Assembly: GCA_016720655.1 (NCBI GenBank)
Contig: JADKKE010000017.1
Coordinates: 1-64,000, forward strand
Length of the DNA: 64,000 nucleotides
Direction of reading: 5' to 3'
From: Bacteroidota bacterium
GTDB lineage: Bacteria; Bacteroidota; Bacteroidia; AKYH767-A; 2013-40CM-41-45
Numbering within the stretch: the first letter of the stretch is position 1; every line of letters begins with the position of its first letter. Made by a program: the position numbers and the translations under genes. Under the pieces are notes generated by a model that worked only from the letters and a program-made list of their open reading frames with translations, had not been told where the DNA came from and did not search any database. This document shows, piece after piece, positions 37,344-47,463 of the stretch.

Positions 37344-38580
37344 CAATTTCAGTTTTTAAAGCGGCAATGTTCGAAGCAAGGACCGATTTGTCGGCCGATG
37401 TTTTTGCAAGTGAAAGGGCAGTTTGCAAATGATTTATCGCTTTTGTATTGTCAATGCCGGTGTAGAGATTCCCCAGCAGGGAGTGATACAAATGATTCTC
37501 GGACAGGTTTAATTTTTCTGCTTCTTTAATTGCATCCGCTTTGCCATTCGCTTTGGAGAGAGCATATGTACGGTTCAGTGCTGCCATCGGAGAATATTCA
37601 ATTTGTAGCAATCGATTGTAGAGCTGCAAAATATTCTCCCATTTTTCTTTCGTTTCTTTCTTTTGTGTATGCCAGTATGCAATTGCTGCTTCCAGATGAA
37701 ATTTAGAAAGCGATTTTCCAGTTGACGCCTGATTCAAATAATATTCACCATTTTGGATCAGTTCCCGGTTCCATAAATTTTCATCCTGATCTTCATAGAG
37801 GACAATTTCTCCATTGCTATTGATGCGGGCATCAAATCGGGAAGAATGGAAACACATCAAGGACATCAGTGCATTTGCAGAGGGAATATTCGTCAGCTGA
37901 TTTTGAATGAGCATCAGATTCAATCGCATCGCTTCTACACAAAGCTCCTGTCGCAATGTTGTATTTTGGGATGTCGAATAGTATCCTTCGCTGAAAAGCA
38001 AATACAAAGTTGTTAGAACGGTTTCCAGTCGTTGATTGATTTCTTTCTGAGCCGGAAGCTCAATTTTTATTTTTTCAGATTTTAATTTCTCTTTCGCTCT
38101 TGCCAGGCGTTTGTATATGGTTTCTTTGTTGCTAAGAAAGGCGTCGGCGATTTCTTCCACACCGAATCCACACAAAATATTTAAGGCTAGACCGATTTGA
38201 GCTTCTGCAGAAATACAAGGATGACAAATTGCAAACATCATTTGCAATTGACTGTCGTTGATATTTTGAACAGACCAATCGATTTCTTTTTCGATTATTC
38301 CTGTCTGGTCATGCATAAGTTCCGGCACAATTTTCTGTTGAAATAATTTATCGTGCTTTAAAACGTCGAGAATTTTATTTTTGGAAACGGTATAGAGCCA
38401 ACCAGTTGGATTTTTCGGCAAACCTTTAAGACCCCAGGTTTCTGCAGCGAGAAGAAAAGTATCGCTCACCATGTCTTCGGTCATTTCAAGATGCTCCATA
38501 CCGAAATGCTTACAGAGTACAGAAATAATTTTTCTGTACTCTGTTCGAAATAAATGGGGGATGAGTTCTTGTTCTTGCAT
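37336..38580 (-). CDS. ECF42-type RNA polymerase sigma factor with TPR extension
   Basis: 414 residues. Sigma region 2 (about 8-75; LEMTEDMVSDTFLLAAETWG ... GWLYTVSKNKILDVLKHDK) and region 4 (about 115-175; LNILCGFGVEEIADAFLSNK ... IYKRLARAKEKL) are followed by a C-terminal extension of about 230 residues (DUF6596 and TPR-like helices, e.g. EAAIAYWHTQKK). Extended length and a neighbouring DGPF/YCII gene define the ECF42 group. Family knowledge: these sigma factors lack an anti-sigma factor and are controlled through the extension. Upstream on the same strand, 41 bp away, is the YCII gene, so the two probably form an operon. Confidence 0.92.
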   Translation of the reverse strand: MQEQELIPHLFRTEYRKIISVLCKHFGMEHLEMTEDMVSDTFLLAAETWGLKGLPKNPTGWLYTVSKNKILDVLKHDKLFQQKIVPELMHDQTGIIEKEIDWSVQNINDSQLQMMFAICHPCISAEAQIGLALNILCGFGVEEIADAFLSNKETIYKRLARAKEKLKSEKIKIELPAQKEINQRLETVLTTLYLLFSEGYYSTSQNTTLRQELCVEAMRLNLMLIQNQLTNIPSANALMSLMCFHSSRFDARINSNGEIVLYEDQDENLWNRELIQNGEYYLNQASTGKSLSKFHLEAAIAYWHTQKKETKEKWENILQLYNRLLQIEYSPMAALNRTYALSKANGKADAIKEAEKLNLSENHLYHSLLGNLYTGIDNTKAINHLQTALSLAKTSADKSVLASNIAALKTEIEK

Positions 38581-38621
38581 TTAAAAGGAAAACCTTACAT
38601 AATCAGGAGGATGTTTTGAAT

Positions 38622-38978
38622 TTAATTGGTTTCTTCCATGGGCACTATGCAGCGTACTTCTACACTTCCACCAACTGAAAATATCGGACAATCTTTTGCT
38701 AGAGCAGTTGCTTCGTCCAGACTTCCGGCTTTTACAATAATATATCCTCCGATGGCTTCTTTGATTTCAGCATAGGGACCATTCGTGATAATATTATTTG
38801 GTTTTACAACGCGTCCCTCGGAATCCAATCGATTTCCGGGACTGGTTAATTTATTTTGTGCGGCAATACTCCCAATCCAGTCCTGCCATGGTTTCATCAT
38901 GGATTGCATTTGCTCGGGCGATAATTGCGAATCTTTTAGAGCTGCTTCGCGACGGAATATTAATAAGAATTCTTTCAT
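38622..38978 (-). CDS. YCII/DGPF-domain protein
   Basis: 118 residues, complete. The family's hallmark appears as GPYAEIKEAIGGYIIV (a variant of the DGPF motif), with the opening MKEFLLIFR and the closing GSVEVRCI. It is a small ferredoxin-like cytoplasmic protein. Members are regularly encoded next to ECF42 sigma factors, as here, and are thought to be part of the signalling or target set. No catalytic role has been read from sequence. Confidence 0.9.
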   Translation of the reverse strand: MKEFLLIFRREAALKDSQLSPEQMQSMMKPWQDWIGSIAAQNKLTSPGNRLDSEGRVVKPNNIITNGPYAEIKEAIGGYIIVKAGSLDEATALAKDCPIFSVGGSVEVRCIVPMEETN

Positions 38979-39020
38979 AGAATTTTAGGTTTAAAATTTG
39001 AGTTAATCAAATTAAATTAA

Positions 39021-39104
39021 CACAGAGGTACACCGGGTACACACAGAGGTTCACAGAATAATCTTTCTCCGTGAACCTTTGTGTGTACTCTGCGCACCTC
39101 TGTG
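39021..39104. repeat. 34-bp near-perfect palindrome
   Basis: Arms 39021-39054 and 39071-39104 pair with five mismatches around a 16-base loop. Each arm contains CACAGAGGT and GGTTCAC. Such CACAGAGG-type hairpins resemble dispersed intergenic palindromes seen in Bacteroidota. It separates the VOC and YCII genes and could act as a terminator or RNA-stability element. Confidence 0.7.
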
Positions 39105-39159
39105 TACATAATAAATTCATCAAAGCGCTTATGCTTAACGAATGAGAACTTGATATAAA

Positions 39160-39543
39160 TTATTTATTCGAATGCAAGGCCACTGTATTTCCTTCCGAAT
39201 CTACGAAAAATGCCATGAATCCGATGTCATCACTGATTTTGGTTTTTGGCAACACAACTTTGCCTCCGGCTTTTTCGATTTTTCCCAATGCATTGGAAAG
39301 ATCCGGATTGCCATTCAGGTAAACTTTAGAACCATCCGCACTGGGTTTGTGCATAGGTCCCTGCACCAGACTGCCGGATACTTTACCATTCATGTCTTCG
39401 GAAGGGAAAAATGCCATTTGCATGCCCATGTTTTCCTGTTGATCCATCTTGATACCGAATACTGTTTCATAAAATGATTTTGCGCGTTTGATATCTGATA
39501 CTGAGATTTCAAACCAGTTGAGAGAATTTGCTTTGGGATCCAT
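39160..39543 (-). CDS. VOC-family (glyoxalase-like) protein
   Basis: 127 residues from the ATG at 39541-39543 (MDPKANSLNWFEISVSDIKR); an upstream in-frame start at 39588 is less likely. There are two beta-alpha-beta-beta-beta halves typical of VOC proteins: LNWFEISVSD...AKSFYETVFGI, and KVVLPKTKISDDIGFMAFFVDSEGN. His/Glu metal ligands of true glyoxalases are only partly apparent, so the substrate is unknown. Such proteins are frequent neighbours of ECF42/YCII genes. It may belong to the same transcription unit despite the palindrome in between. Confidence 0.88.
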   Translation of the reverse strand: MDPKANSLNWFEISVSDIKRAKSFYETVFGIKMDQQENMGMQMAFFPSEDMNGKVSGSLVQGPMHKPSADGSKVYLNGNPDLSNALGKIEKAGGKVVLPKTKISDDIGFMAFFVDSEGNTVALHSNK

Positions 39544-39781
39544 GATTTTTTTGTTTTTAAGGGTTAGAAATATTGTTTTATACCCCAAAGACGATTGAGT
39601 TCCTGGTATTGGACAATTCCTAAAAGAAAAATATTTTGTATCAAAAAAATGAATTGACCTACAAAACGATTGATTTTACCAAATAATAGGTTAAATCTCT
39701 TCCGGAGCTCAGGTTATTCATGTATTTTTAAAATTTTAAATTCAACAAATGTTAAACTGATTTGATTTTAATCAAGCGACC

Positions 39782-40987
39782 ATGAAAAAACTGTACATGA
39801 GCACATACTTGATTTGTCTTTCCTTCCTTTTAAATGCCCAAGGCAATTGGCAAGCGAAAAGATCTTTTCCAAATGGTAGCAGGGCAGGAATTGAATTCTT
39901 CGGGATCCAGAATTCCGGATATTTATTTGGCGGATTGGATGCCTCCGGTGTCAGTCATAATGATTTGTGGAAGTATGATCCCGGAACAGATCAGTGGATG
40001 CAAGTAGCATCGATGCCTGCTCCCGGTAGATATTCCCCTGCTAAATTTGTAATTGGGAGCAATGCCTTTGTAGGGACAGGATTTGATGGCACCACATATT
40101 TTTCTGACTGGTGGGAATATTCAGGATCATTAAATACGTGGACACAAAAAGCAAATTTTCCCGGAGGTGCACGTTATCATTCCATGGGATTTGGATTGAA
40201 TAATTTGGGTTATCTCGGACTGGGAAAATTGGGCGGATGGTATAGTGATTGGTATGAATACAATCCAAACACAGATGTATGGACAGCCAAGGCAGACTTC
40301 CCGGGAACTCCAAGACAAAATGGTGTAGGGTTTGCTGCCGGAAATTTTGGCTACGTTGGTCTTGGAGGTGATGATAACATGGCTTACAGTGATATGTACA
40401 TGTATGATCCATTAACTGATACCTGGACAGCAAAAGCAGATTTTCCGGATGTCAACGGACGCTATTCCGCTCCTTATTTTGTTATCAATTCACAGGCATT
40501 TGTATGTGGCGGATATAATTATACTACCTTATTTCATAGTGATTCATACAAATACAACACTTTAACCGACACCTGGACACCCATTGCTGATTTCAACAAT
40601 GCCGGTCCTGCACGAGCAACAAAAGGCGGGTTTTCTTCTGGAGGAAAAGGTTATATCGCGATGGGAGAATCCGTAACAGGATTCCTGAGTGATTTACTCG
40701 AATACAATTCTGATTTTATTGGAGTCGAAGAGACTGATGCGCTGTCATTTTTGCAAATTCAGTTTAACTCAACATCTTCAATTTTGAATATTCGAAATTC
40801 AGGGATCATGATCCCTGAATTAAATATTGAAGTGTACACAACGAATGGTCAGTTATTCAAAAGTGTGGATTTGCACAACAGCAAGGAAGCAAACATTTAT
40901 TTACCTGATCTTTCTTCCGGAATTTATCTCTATTCAATTCTTATTAAAGACAAAAGAGTTCGGCAAGGGAAGTTTTTGGTGGAATAA
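39782..40987 (+). CDS. Kelch-repeat secreted protein with T9SS type A tail
   Basis: 401 residues. The signal peptide MKKLYMSTYLICLSFLLNAQ is followed by a kelch propeller (about 22-310) with blades such as DLWKYDPGTDQWMQVASMP, SDWYEYNPNTDVWTAKADFP and DMYMYDPLTDTWTAKADFP. The C-terminal ISSGIYLY-like segment (LPDLSSGIYLYSILIKD) and preceding strands form a T9SS type A tail, although the YPNP element is not obvious. Closely related to the protein at 13150. Predicted surface protein of unknown target. Confidence 0.87.
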   Translation: MKKLYMSTYLICLSFLLNAQGNWQAKRSFPNGSRAGIEFFGIQNSGYLFGGLDASGVSHNDLWKYDPGTDQWMQVASMPAPGRYSPAKFVIGSNAFVGTGFDGTTYFSDWWEYSGSLNTWTQKANFPGGARYHSMGFGLNNLGYLGLGKLGGWYSDWYEYNPNTDVWTAKADFPGTPRQNGVGFAAGNFGYVGLGGDDNMAYSDMYMYDPLTDTWTAKADFPDVNGRYSAPYFVINSQAFVCGGYNYTTLFHSDSYKYNTLTDTWTPIADFNNAGPARATKGGFSSGGKGYIAMGESVTGFLSDLLEYNSDFIGVEETDALSFLQIQFNSTSSILNIRNSGIMIPELNIEVYTTNGQLFKSVDLHNSKEANIYLPDLSSGIYLYSILIKDKRVRQGKFLVE

Positions 40988-41015
40988 AATATTTGTCACT
41001 GAATCAATTTTCATC

Positions 41016-44000
41016 TCATGGTCTCGCCGCAATTAAAAACAATTGCGAATTATTTTCCACCAAACTGTAATCACCGGATTCAACAAGATTATCACCGGTA
41101 ATATCATAAATGGTGTAACCGGAAATGAATTGTTGTGATGCATTTTCAATTTCACTGTAGTCAGTTGATTCGATAAATCCATCTTGTAATCCGGGTGACG
41201 TTCCATCAGAGACATCAGAGCTCCAGAGAGCAAAGAACCCGTCTCCCAGAGGAGCAAGATTATTTCCGTAAGCCTTGTTTATGGCCGTGGTAAAATCCAA
41301 AACAAGATTGTTTTGCATTGTTACCGGTGCATCGTTCCAGGTTTCCAATGCATTCCTGTGGTGTACTGCCAGATAGTATGAATTGCCAGTTACAGAAGAA
41401 GGAAATGTTACTGTACAGGAACCGTCGGTATGTAACAGTGCCCGAGTACTGTATTCCAGATTATGAGTTGGGGTTGAATTATGAAGCTCGACAGTGATCG
41501 AATCACATGCTGTTGGGTCAGTACTCAGACCGCTCGAATACAGGGTTGCCTGCATTTCTTCATTGCCGGTATAAAATCCCTGAAGAAACAAGCGAAGGTT
41601 TAATGAGACCAGAGGATTCTCTGTTGTGAACGACCAAACTGGACCTGTGGTTGTCGTTGTTCCGTCACTCACTTCCACAAACCATTCATATTCCGTGCCC
41701 GGCTCCAGGGATGGCCATTGCAAACACGTTGTAGAACCGGATGGAACATTTGAATTTGTTCCTATCAATTGGAAACCCGGACTAAGATTCACCGGCAATG
41801 TAAATTGGCTGCTTGTTCCTGTGAAAGAGGTGTTGCTGTATGGAGAATACGTCTTTACACTCAACAGATTTTGAGCAGGAATGAATTGCATGATACGCAA
41901 ATACCCATTTCCACCATTCACATATCCTGATTGGTAATCAGCCATAATCGTGTGCACGGTATTGCCACTAAATGTGTCGGAGCGTCTGCCTTCCCCGGAG
42001 ACATGTCCTGCGAGCATGAGCATAAGATTTGGATTGTCTTTCAAATCATCGTAGATCTTTTGTCCCGGACCCTGGAAACTTGCAGGGTTACCGGTTGTAA
42101 GAAGGTTATGACTGGAAATAATTCCTCTCCTGTTACTGTGAGTTTTTAACAAAGCATCCGCCCAATCTAAAACCGGTTGCAAAGAGGCCGTTGTTCCATT
42201 TGGATAATATTCAATGCTGATATGAATGAAATCAATTCCACCGGCACGGAAAAGTTCATAATGATTGTCGTTATTCCCTCCGTAGTGACCACCATAATAA
42301 TTTCGTGTTGAAAATCGTGATGTTCCAAAAAACTGATTGTAGTAATTTGAGTTTCCATCCGGATTTCCACCGGCAGTCTGATCGTGGTTTCCAACACAAA
42401 TGCCATACGGTATTCCATGTGGTATCGGAACATGTGGAAATTCAATGTTTTTCATTGCCGTATCTGCACGTTGCCATTCAATAATATTTGCATCTCCATT
42501 TTGGGAACAATCACCCAACTGCACAACAAAGGCAATGCTACTATCTATGCGGTGATTGGCGATCCATTGAGTTTGTGCTTTGAAAATTCCGTTGTGACCG
42601 CCACCGGAACTGTTTTGCCCCTGTGGTTCTTCGGTGTAATACTGTGTATCAGGCAAACCGATAATTGTAAATTTATTTCCGGGTGTCAAAGGCCGGGCAT
42701 AGAAATTTACAGTGAGATTTCCACCATTTGGGTCGCTTACCGAAACACATAAATCAGGACTGGTAGAAACATTGGTGGCATTGTCTGCGGGTGAAGGATT
42801 GCTGGGTTGATTTGGAGCTGATGCACTGAAAGAACCGATGACCCAAACCGCACCATTCATCAGTGTTCCATTTACTCCTCCTCCAATACTGTTGCTTGCT
42901 GTTGTACCATTGCAAAAACCCGCTGCTGATCCATCGTTGAATCCCCATCTACCAAGCAAGCCGGTTCCACTGCTAAGTTCTGTCGAATAATTTGCCAGAA
43001 TTTGTGATCCGCTGCGTTCAACGTTCCAAATTCTTGCTTCGTCAATTTTTCCATTAAAGAAACCAGCCGCTACACCCGTTGAAGTCATCGCGGAACCGAC
43101 TCCTGCATGTTGAATGCTTGTATTCGCCGGCAAAATGTTTGAACCGATATCAAGAGTTTTATCGAGCACGCCATTAATGTAAAGTTTCCACACAGCAGTC
43201 ACCGGTTCGTATGTAGCCGCAACATGTGTCCACACATTTGATGGAATTGTTGCATTACCAATGATCGCGTGATTGGGTCCTGTGGATTCTTCAAAGTCGG
43301 CAGCCAGTTTATTTCCAACAAGTCCCAGAAAATAATTCATGTTTACATTCGCGGGAGTTTCCGCTTCACCTCTTCCTTTTGTAAGGATTGGAATTACAGA
43401 AGTACTTCCTTCAAATCCGCCACCACCGGCACCACTGGTTGTCGTCGTTACACCGGTTCCTTCAATGTTGATCCATGCTTCTAGTGTAAAAGCAGAAGCG
43501 TTTAATCCCGCTCCGGCGCCAAATGTAACATACTGTGAAACTCCATCAAGATCAACGTAAGAGCCAAGCGCAACTGTTTGATTAAAACCGGTACCCCAAT
43601 TCGGATTGTTTACTAATGAAAGTGCAGGAGATCCGGCCACGGAATTAGCAACGTTTGTTCCTGTGCCTTCAATGAATCCCCAACGTGAGACGAGTCCAGT
43701 TCCCGGAACTGAGTTCCAGGTTGTAGTTGGCTAGGATTTGCGCATCGGATCTCACAGTATTCCAGATTCTGACTTCATCAATCCGGCCATTAAAAAAACC
43801 AGCAGCGGTTCCACCTGAAGTGAGAGCTGAACCGATACTGGCATTCACATTGCTCAAAGATTGCGGAGTAAACGAGCCACCAAGTACCAGAGTTTTGTCA
43901 AGAGCTCCATTCACATACAACTTCCATGTGTTTGTCGAAACATTGTAACTCGCTGCCACATGCGTCCAACATGAACCAAGAACGGCATTCCCGGTAACCG

Positions 44001-44370
44001 GATGATTTGCAGAGCTGGCATTGTCTTCAAAATCGGCTGCCAATTTATTTGTTGTTGGGTCATAACCGAAAAAATAATTCACATCCACAGCAGGACTTTC
44101 AGCTTCTGCTCTTCCTTTTGCGAGTATCGGTACCAGGGTCACTCCGCCGGAACCTGTACCTGTACTCACGCCTGTACCTTCAATTTTTATCCAGGCTTCC
44201 AGGGTGAAATTCGTGACATGCAATGAGGCGCTGTTGCCTGCATTTGCATATTGATTCGTCCCATTCAGCGAAATTGACTGGGAATAAACTCTGGAACTGT
44301 TTAGACATAAAAAGAAAAAAAACAGGGTTACAGATTGTTGTACAAATTGTTTCATTTGCATGTGTTTCAT
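41016..44370 (-). CDS. LamG-LamG-metallophosphoesterase with dockerin-like C-terminal module (one frameshift)
   Basis: A signal peptide ends near VYSQ (the start could be the ATG at 44370 or one of two in-frame ATGs just after it). Two LamG/concanavalin-like domains follow (NFTLEAWIKIEGTG... and AFTLEAWINIEGTG...), each ending FFNG(R/K)IDE.RIWN..RS..QILANY. Then a calcineurin-type domain has GLPDTQ, LGDCSQ, GNHDQT, SHN and AGHVSGEGRR. A fibronectin-like domain leads to the C-terminal module (LRLFLQGFYTGNEEMQATLY ... HHRNALETW ... DGFIESTDYSEIENASQQF ... DITGDNLVESGDY). An extra base in the C3 run at 43702-43704 breaks the frame (44370-43669, then 43640-41016). Repairing it gives ELSSGTGLVSRWGF, matching the second LamG copy. 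Repaired length is about 1117 residues. Phosphatase activity is inferred from metal ligands. Confidence 0.82.
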
Positions 44371-45218
44371 TTTTTGTTTTGCATGAATTGCTCCAATTTT
44401 GGATACAAATTTTTACACAAGTGTTTCAACCTGTGCATGCAAATTTTCGGATAAACTAATCGTGCGTTGTACTAAAAAAAACCCCTGGCACACTTCCACA
44501 AATGTGCGTGTGATTTTTTCGTATTTCTATATTCTTTATTTTTCACCTTGAATCGAATAGATCAATCAAGGAGTTAATAAATTGAAATTTGTTAAAATTG
44601 AGAACAAACGTATTTGTAATGATTCTAAGCAAGATACCTATTCATCGGCGAAAAGCAAGTTTTAGGTATGAAAATTGGGTAAGCGGCATAAAAAACTTGG
44701 TAAAAAATTGATTTATTTATGATTTGCAATTAATTTCAAATTTGTCAAGGAACCTTTATTTACAATTGATCTTGCATGCATTCCATTTGGTCGGTGAGAA
44801 ATTAAGATCTGTTGTAGAGTTTTCGACCCAATGAATTCTGTATTTACTTTTTCTGTGATATCAATGGTTCGAATTTGTTTTGGCTCTGAATTTTCAAAAA
44901 GCAGTGACCTGTTGGATTTGACGAAAGCTTTATTCCGGAACTCGATAATTCCTGTACCAAACCGGATGGAGCCAATTCCGTGATGCCTACTTCGACCGGT
45001 GTGATCGCCTGCTCAGTCCTGCTAATACTTAACATTGCTGTATTTGAAACTAGCACACTTGCTCATGAACTTTATTTATTTGTTTTGTCTTTGGTGTATC
45101 CTCTTTATCAAAGGTGAAGACGTGCTTGTAAATTTATTTATGGCAGTAGTTACTCTGGGCTATATATTGTTATCTTTAAAATGTATTTTATTTTGAATAA
45201 ATGATTAACTCATCCTAT
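44371..45218. other. Long intergenic region, mostly without genes
   Basis: This 848-bp AT-rich spacer separates two divergently transcribed surface-protein genes. It contains a possible gene remnant on the minus strand (44713-45056, listed separately). A TATCTTTA box near 45170-45177 could be the promoter of the gene at 45219. Confidence 0.45.
44713..45056 (-). pseudogene. Possible decayed small gene, unrecognised
   Basis: One frame (45056-44844) reads AITPVEVGITELAPSG. Near that point a second frame continues with IIEFRNKAFVKSNRSLLFEN and runs to a stop at 44713. Joined by one indel they would make a protein of about 115 residues with normal composition. The VGITELAPSG motif faintly recalls NfeD-type beta-barrel ends, but the match is too weak to name. 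Confidence 0.25.
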
Positions 45219-47387
45219 ATGAAAACAATATACTCTCATACGATTTCAAAAGTATGCATTAAGATTTTGTTGTTTGTGTTTCTTTCAGGATACTCAATCT
45301 TGTCCGCTCAGCCAACTGCCTTCCGATACGACTCTACACTGATTCAATCCGGTTTGCAAAACGAGGACGAATGCGATGCTTATACTAACAGTATGCGCCA
45401 GGTTTTAGTAGTTACAAATACGGATAGTAGTTTCATGACATTCCTATCCGATGCAGATTACCTGAACCCTTTTTTGAACGAGACAAAGCAAGTTTATTCA
45501 CTCGATTCTAACAGGAGAGTGCAATCGCTCAGCTATCACTATGGTGATTCCTTGTCCTGGATCAACAATTCAAAGGAGATATATGCCTATGACGCGTCCG
45601 GAAGAGTCATTTGCACAACAATCCAATCCTGGTCAGACTTCCATTCTTCCTGGGTAAATTATGAACGCGACAGTACACAGTTTTCAGCTTCGGGTTTGAT
45701 TACCAGAAGTGCTCAACATCTCTGGGATACGCTTTCGGCTTCCTGGACTATCCTGAGATCTTTTGATTACACTTTTGATGCAAATGACCGACTTCTCGAG
45801 CAAACAGAATTGTATTTTTTAAGCTCAGGGTCTATATTTTCCGGCACGAAATATTTGTATTCCTACAATATTAACGGGAAGCTTCTCTCATCTTATTCCC
45901 TGTTCTATTCGGTACCCTATGCGTATTGGCAAAATGCAAATGGACAAGAATATTATTATGATGCTGCCGATAGAGACACGATGGATTTAACCTTGACCGG
46001 TGATTCTGTTTTCTGGATCCCTGATACCAGGCAGGTGAAGATTTTGAACGGACTGGGATTGGTAATTCTGAACACATTTTCAACCTGGACAGCAGGAAAC
46101 TGGGTAGATGTGAACCGTACTTTTTATGATTACAATGTTCAAAACCTGGATTCACTTGAAACAACTCAAACGTTTGATGGTACAGGTTGGGCTTATTCCG
46201 GTCAAATCTTTTTTACATATACGCCTACGAACCGGATTGCCGAAAGAGTAACTCAATATTGGGATGTTTCGGGCTGGGTAAACAGTTCGGATTTTCGTTT
46301 TACCTATGATGCAGCCGATTCACTTACCGAAGCGTTGTCTTCTTCCTGGGTGAATGGTGCCTGGTTGGATAATTCAAAAGACATCACCCTATATTTTAGT
46401 TATTCTCCACCGAGTATTTATACTGCTTTGCAATTGTATTCCGTCAATGATGGCTGGCAAACAGTCGATGAGCAGCGGGTTACTTATGATACAGCAAACC
46501 ACATTGTGTATACCTGGTACGACGGTCATGCCGGAATAAGTGGAGGTGAGATGTGGTACGACTTCTATGCTGACGGTACACTTTATCATGAACATGGTTA
46601 TGGTTGTTCGATGGGAGGACTTGGTAGTATTGTGGACCGCTATCATTATCATCTGCTCAATGTTGACGTTCAGCTTAACCCTTCGTCAGGATGTCCGGGT
46701 GATACATTGATGCCAGTTGTAAATGTTACAGGCGATAATGCACCGTTTACATTTTTATGGACACCCGGTGGAGCAGTTTCGGATTCTACGTTGGCTGAGC
46801 CTTATTTATTTCCAATTGGTTCGACCGATTATTATCTCTCGGCATATGATGATAGTGGCAGTGTGTCAATTCGGGAAGTGATGGCTCGAACATTTGTTCC
46901 TGTTCCTGTAGATCTTGGCCCGGATACACTTCTTTGTACCGGAGTAGCGTATGTTTTGGATGCAGGAAATCAATTTAATCAATACTTGTGGCAGGATGGA
47001 AGTACTCTCTCATCTTTTGCATTTACTGCCGGAGCGCCTGGAAATTATTACTATTCTGTTCTTGTTACTGATTCGAATCAATGCAGGAATGTGGATTCTG
47101 TTCAGGTGACTGTTGATGCATGCAATGCGATTGCAGAGTATAATTTCAATGATGTTGTTTTTTATCCGAATCCAGCGGACAATAATTTCTGCATCATTCA
47201 GAAAGGTTCGTCTGAGAAATTTATAATAAGCCTGAATGCATTTGATGGTAAGTCGATTCTGGATTTGGAGAGTGAAACGAATTCGATTTGTATAGATACA
47301 AAAGCGTTATCTGATGGTGTTTATATTTGTACGTTCCGGACGATAAATAGTGTACCGCGGAAAAGTAAAGTTATTGTAAAGCATTAA
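45219..47387 (+). CDS. RHS/YD-like repeat protein with T9SS type A tail
   Basis: About 722 residues from the ATG at 45219 (MKTIYSHTISK), the second in-frame ATG; the first, at 45201, adds six residues. The signal peptide ends at ILSAQ. The body (about 60-480) has irregular repeats around YDASGRV, YTFDANDRL, YSYNINGKL and YDAADSL, spaced with W......W.N strands, resembling YD/RHS-type beta repeats found in Bacteroidota secreted proteins. A PKD/Ig-like domain (about 490-640) and a type A sorting domain (VVFYPNPADNNFCII ... LSDGVYICTF) follow. No toxin domain is seen. Function unknown. Confidence 0.82.
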   Translation: MKTIYSHTISKVCIKILLFVFLSGYSILSAQPTAFRYDSTLIQSGLQNEDECDAYTNSMRQVLVVTNTDSSFMTFLSDADYLNPFLNETKQVYSLDSNRRVQSLSYHYGDSLSWINNSKEIYAYDASGRVICTTIQSWSDFHSSWVNYERDSTQFSASGLITRSAQHLWDTLSASWTILRSFDYTFDANDRLLEQTELYFLSSGSIFSGTKYLYSYNINGKLLSSYSLFYSVPYAYWQNANGQEYYYDAADRDTMDLTLTGDSVFWIPDTRQVKILNGLGLVILNTFSTWTAGNWVDVNRTFYDYNVQNLDSLETTQTFDGTGWAYSGQIFFTYTPTNRIAERVTQYWDVSGWVNSSDFRFTYDAADSLTEALSSSWVNGAWLDNSKDITLYFSYSPPSIYTALQLYSVNDGWQTVDEQRVTYDTANHIVYTWYDGHAGISGGEMWYDFYADGTLYHEHGYGCSMGGLGSIVDRYHYHLLNVDVQLNPSSGCPGDTLMPVVNVTGDNAPFTFLWTPGGAVSDSTLAEPYLFPIGSTDYYLSAYDDSGSVSIREVMARTFVPVPVDLGPDTLLCTGVAYVLDAGNQFNQYLWQDGSTLSSFAFTAGAPGNYYYSVLVTDSNQCRNVDSVQVTVDACNAIAEYNFNDVVFYPNPADNNFCIIQKGSSEKFIISLNAFDGKSILDLESETNSICIDTKALSDGVYICTFRTINSVPRKSKVIVKH

Positions 47388-47463
47388 ACTAAAAGGAAAG
47401 CAGGTTGTTTTTAAAAATCAGGTTTGAATGATTCAATTTATCCTTGCTGTAAAGAATTTGATA

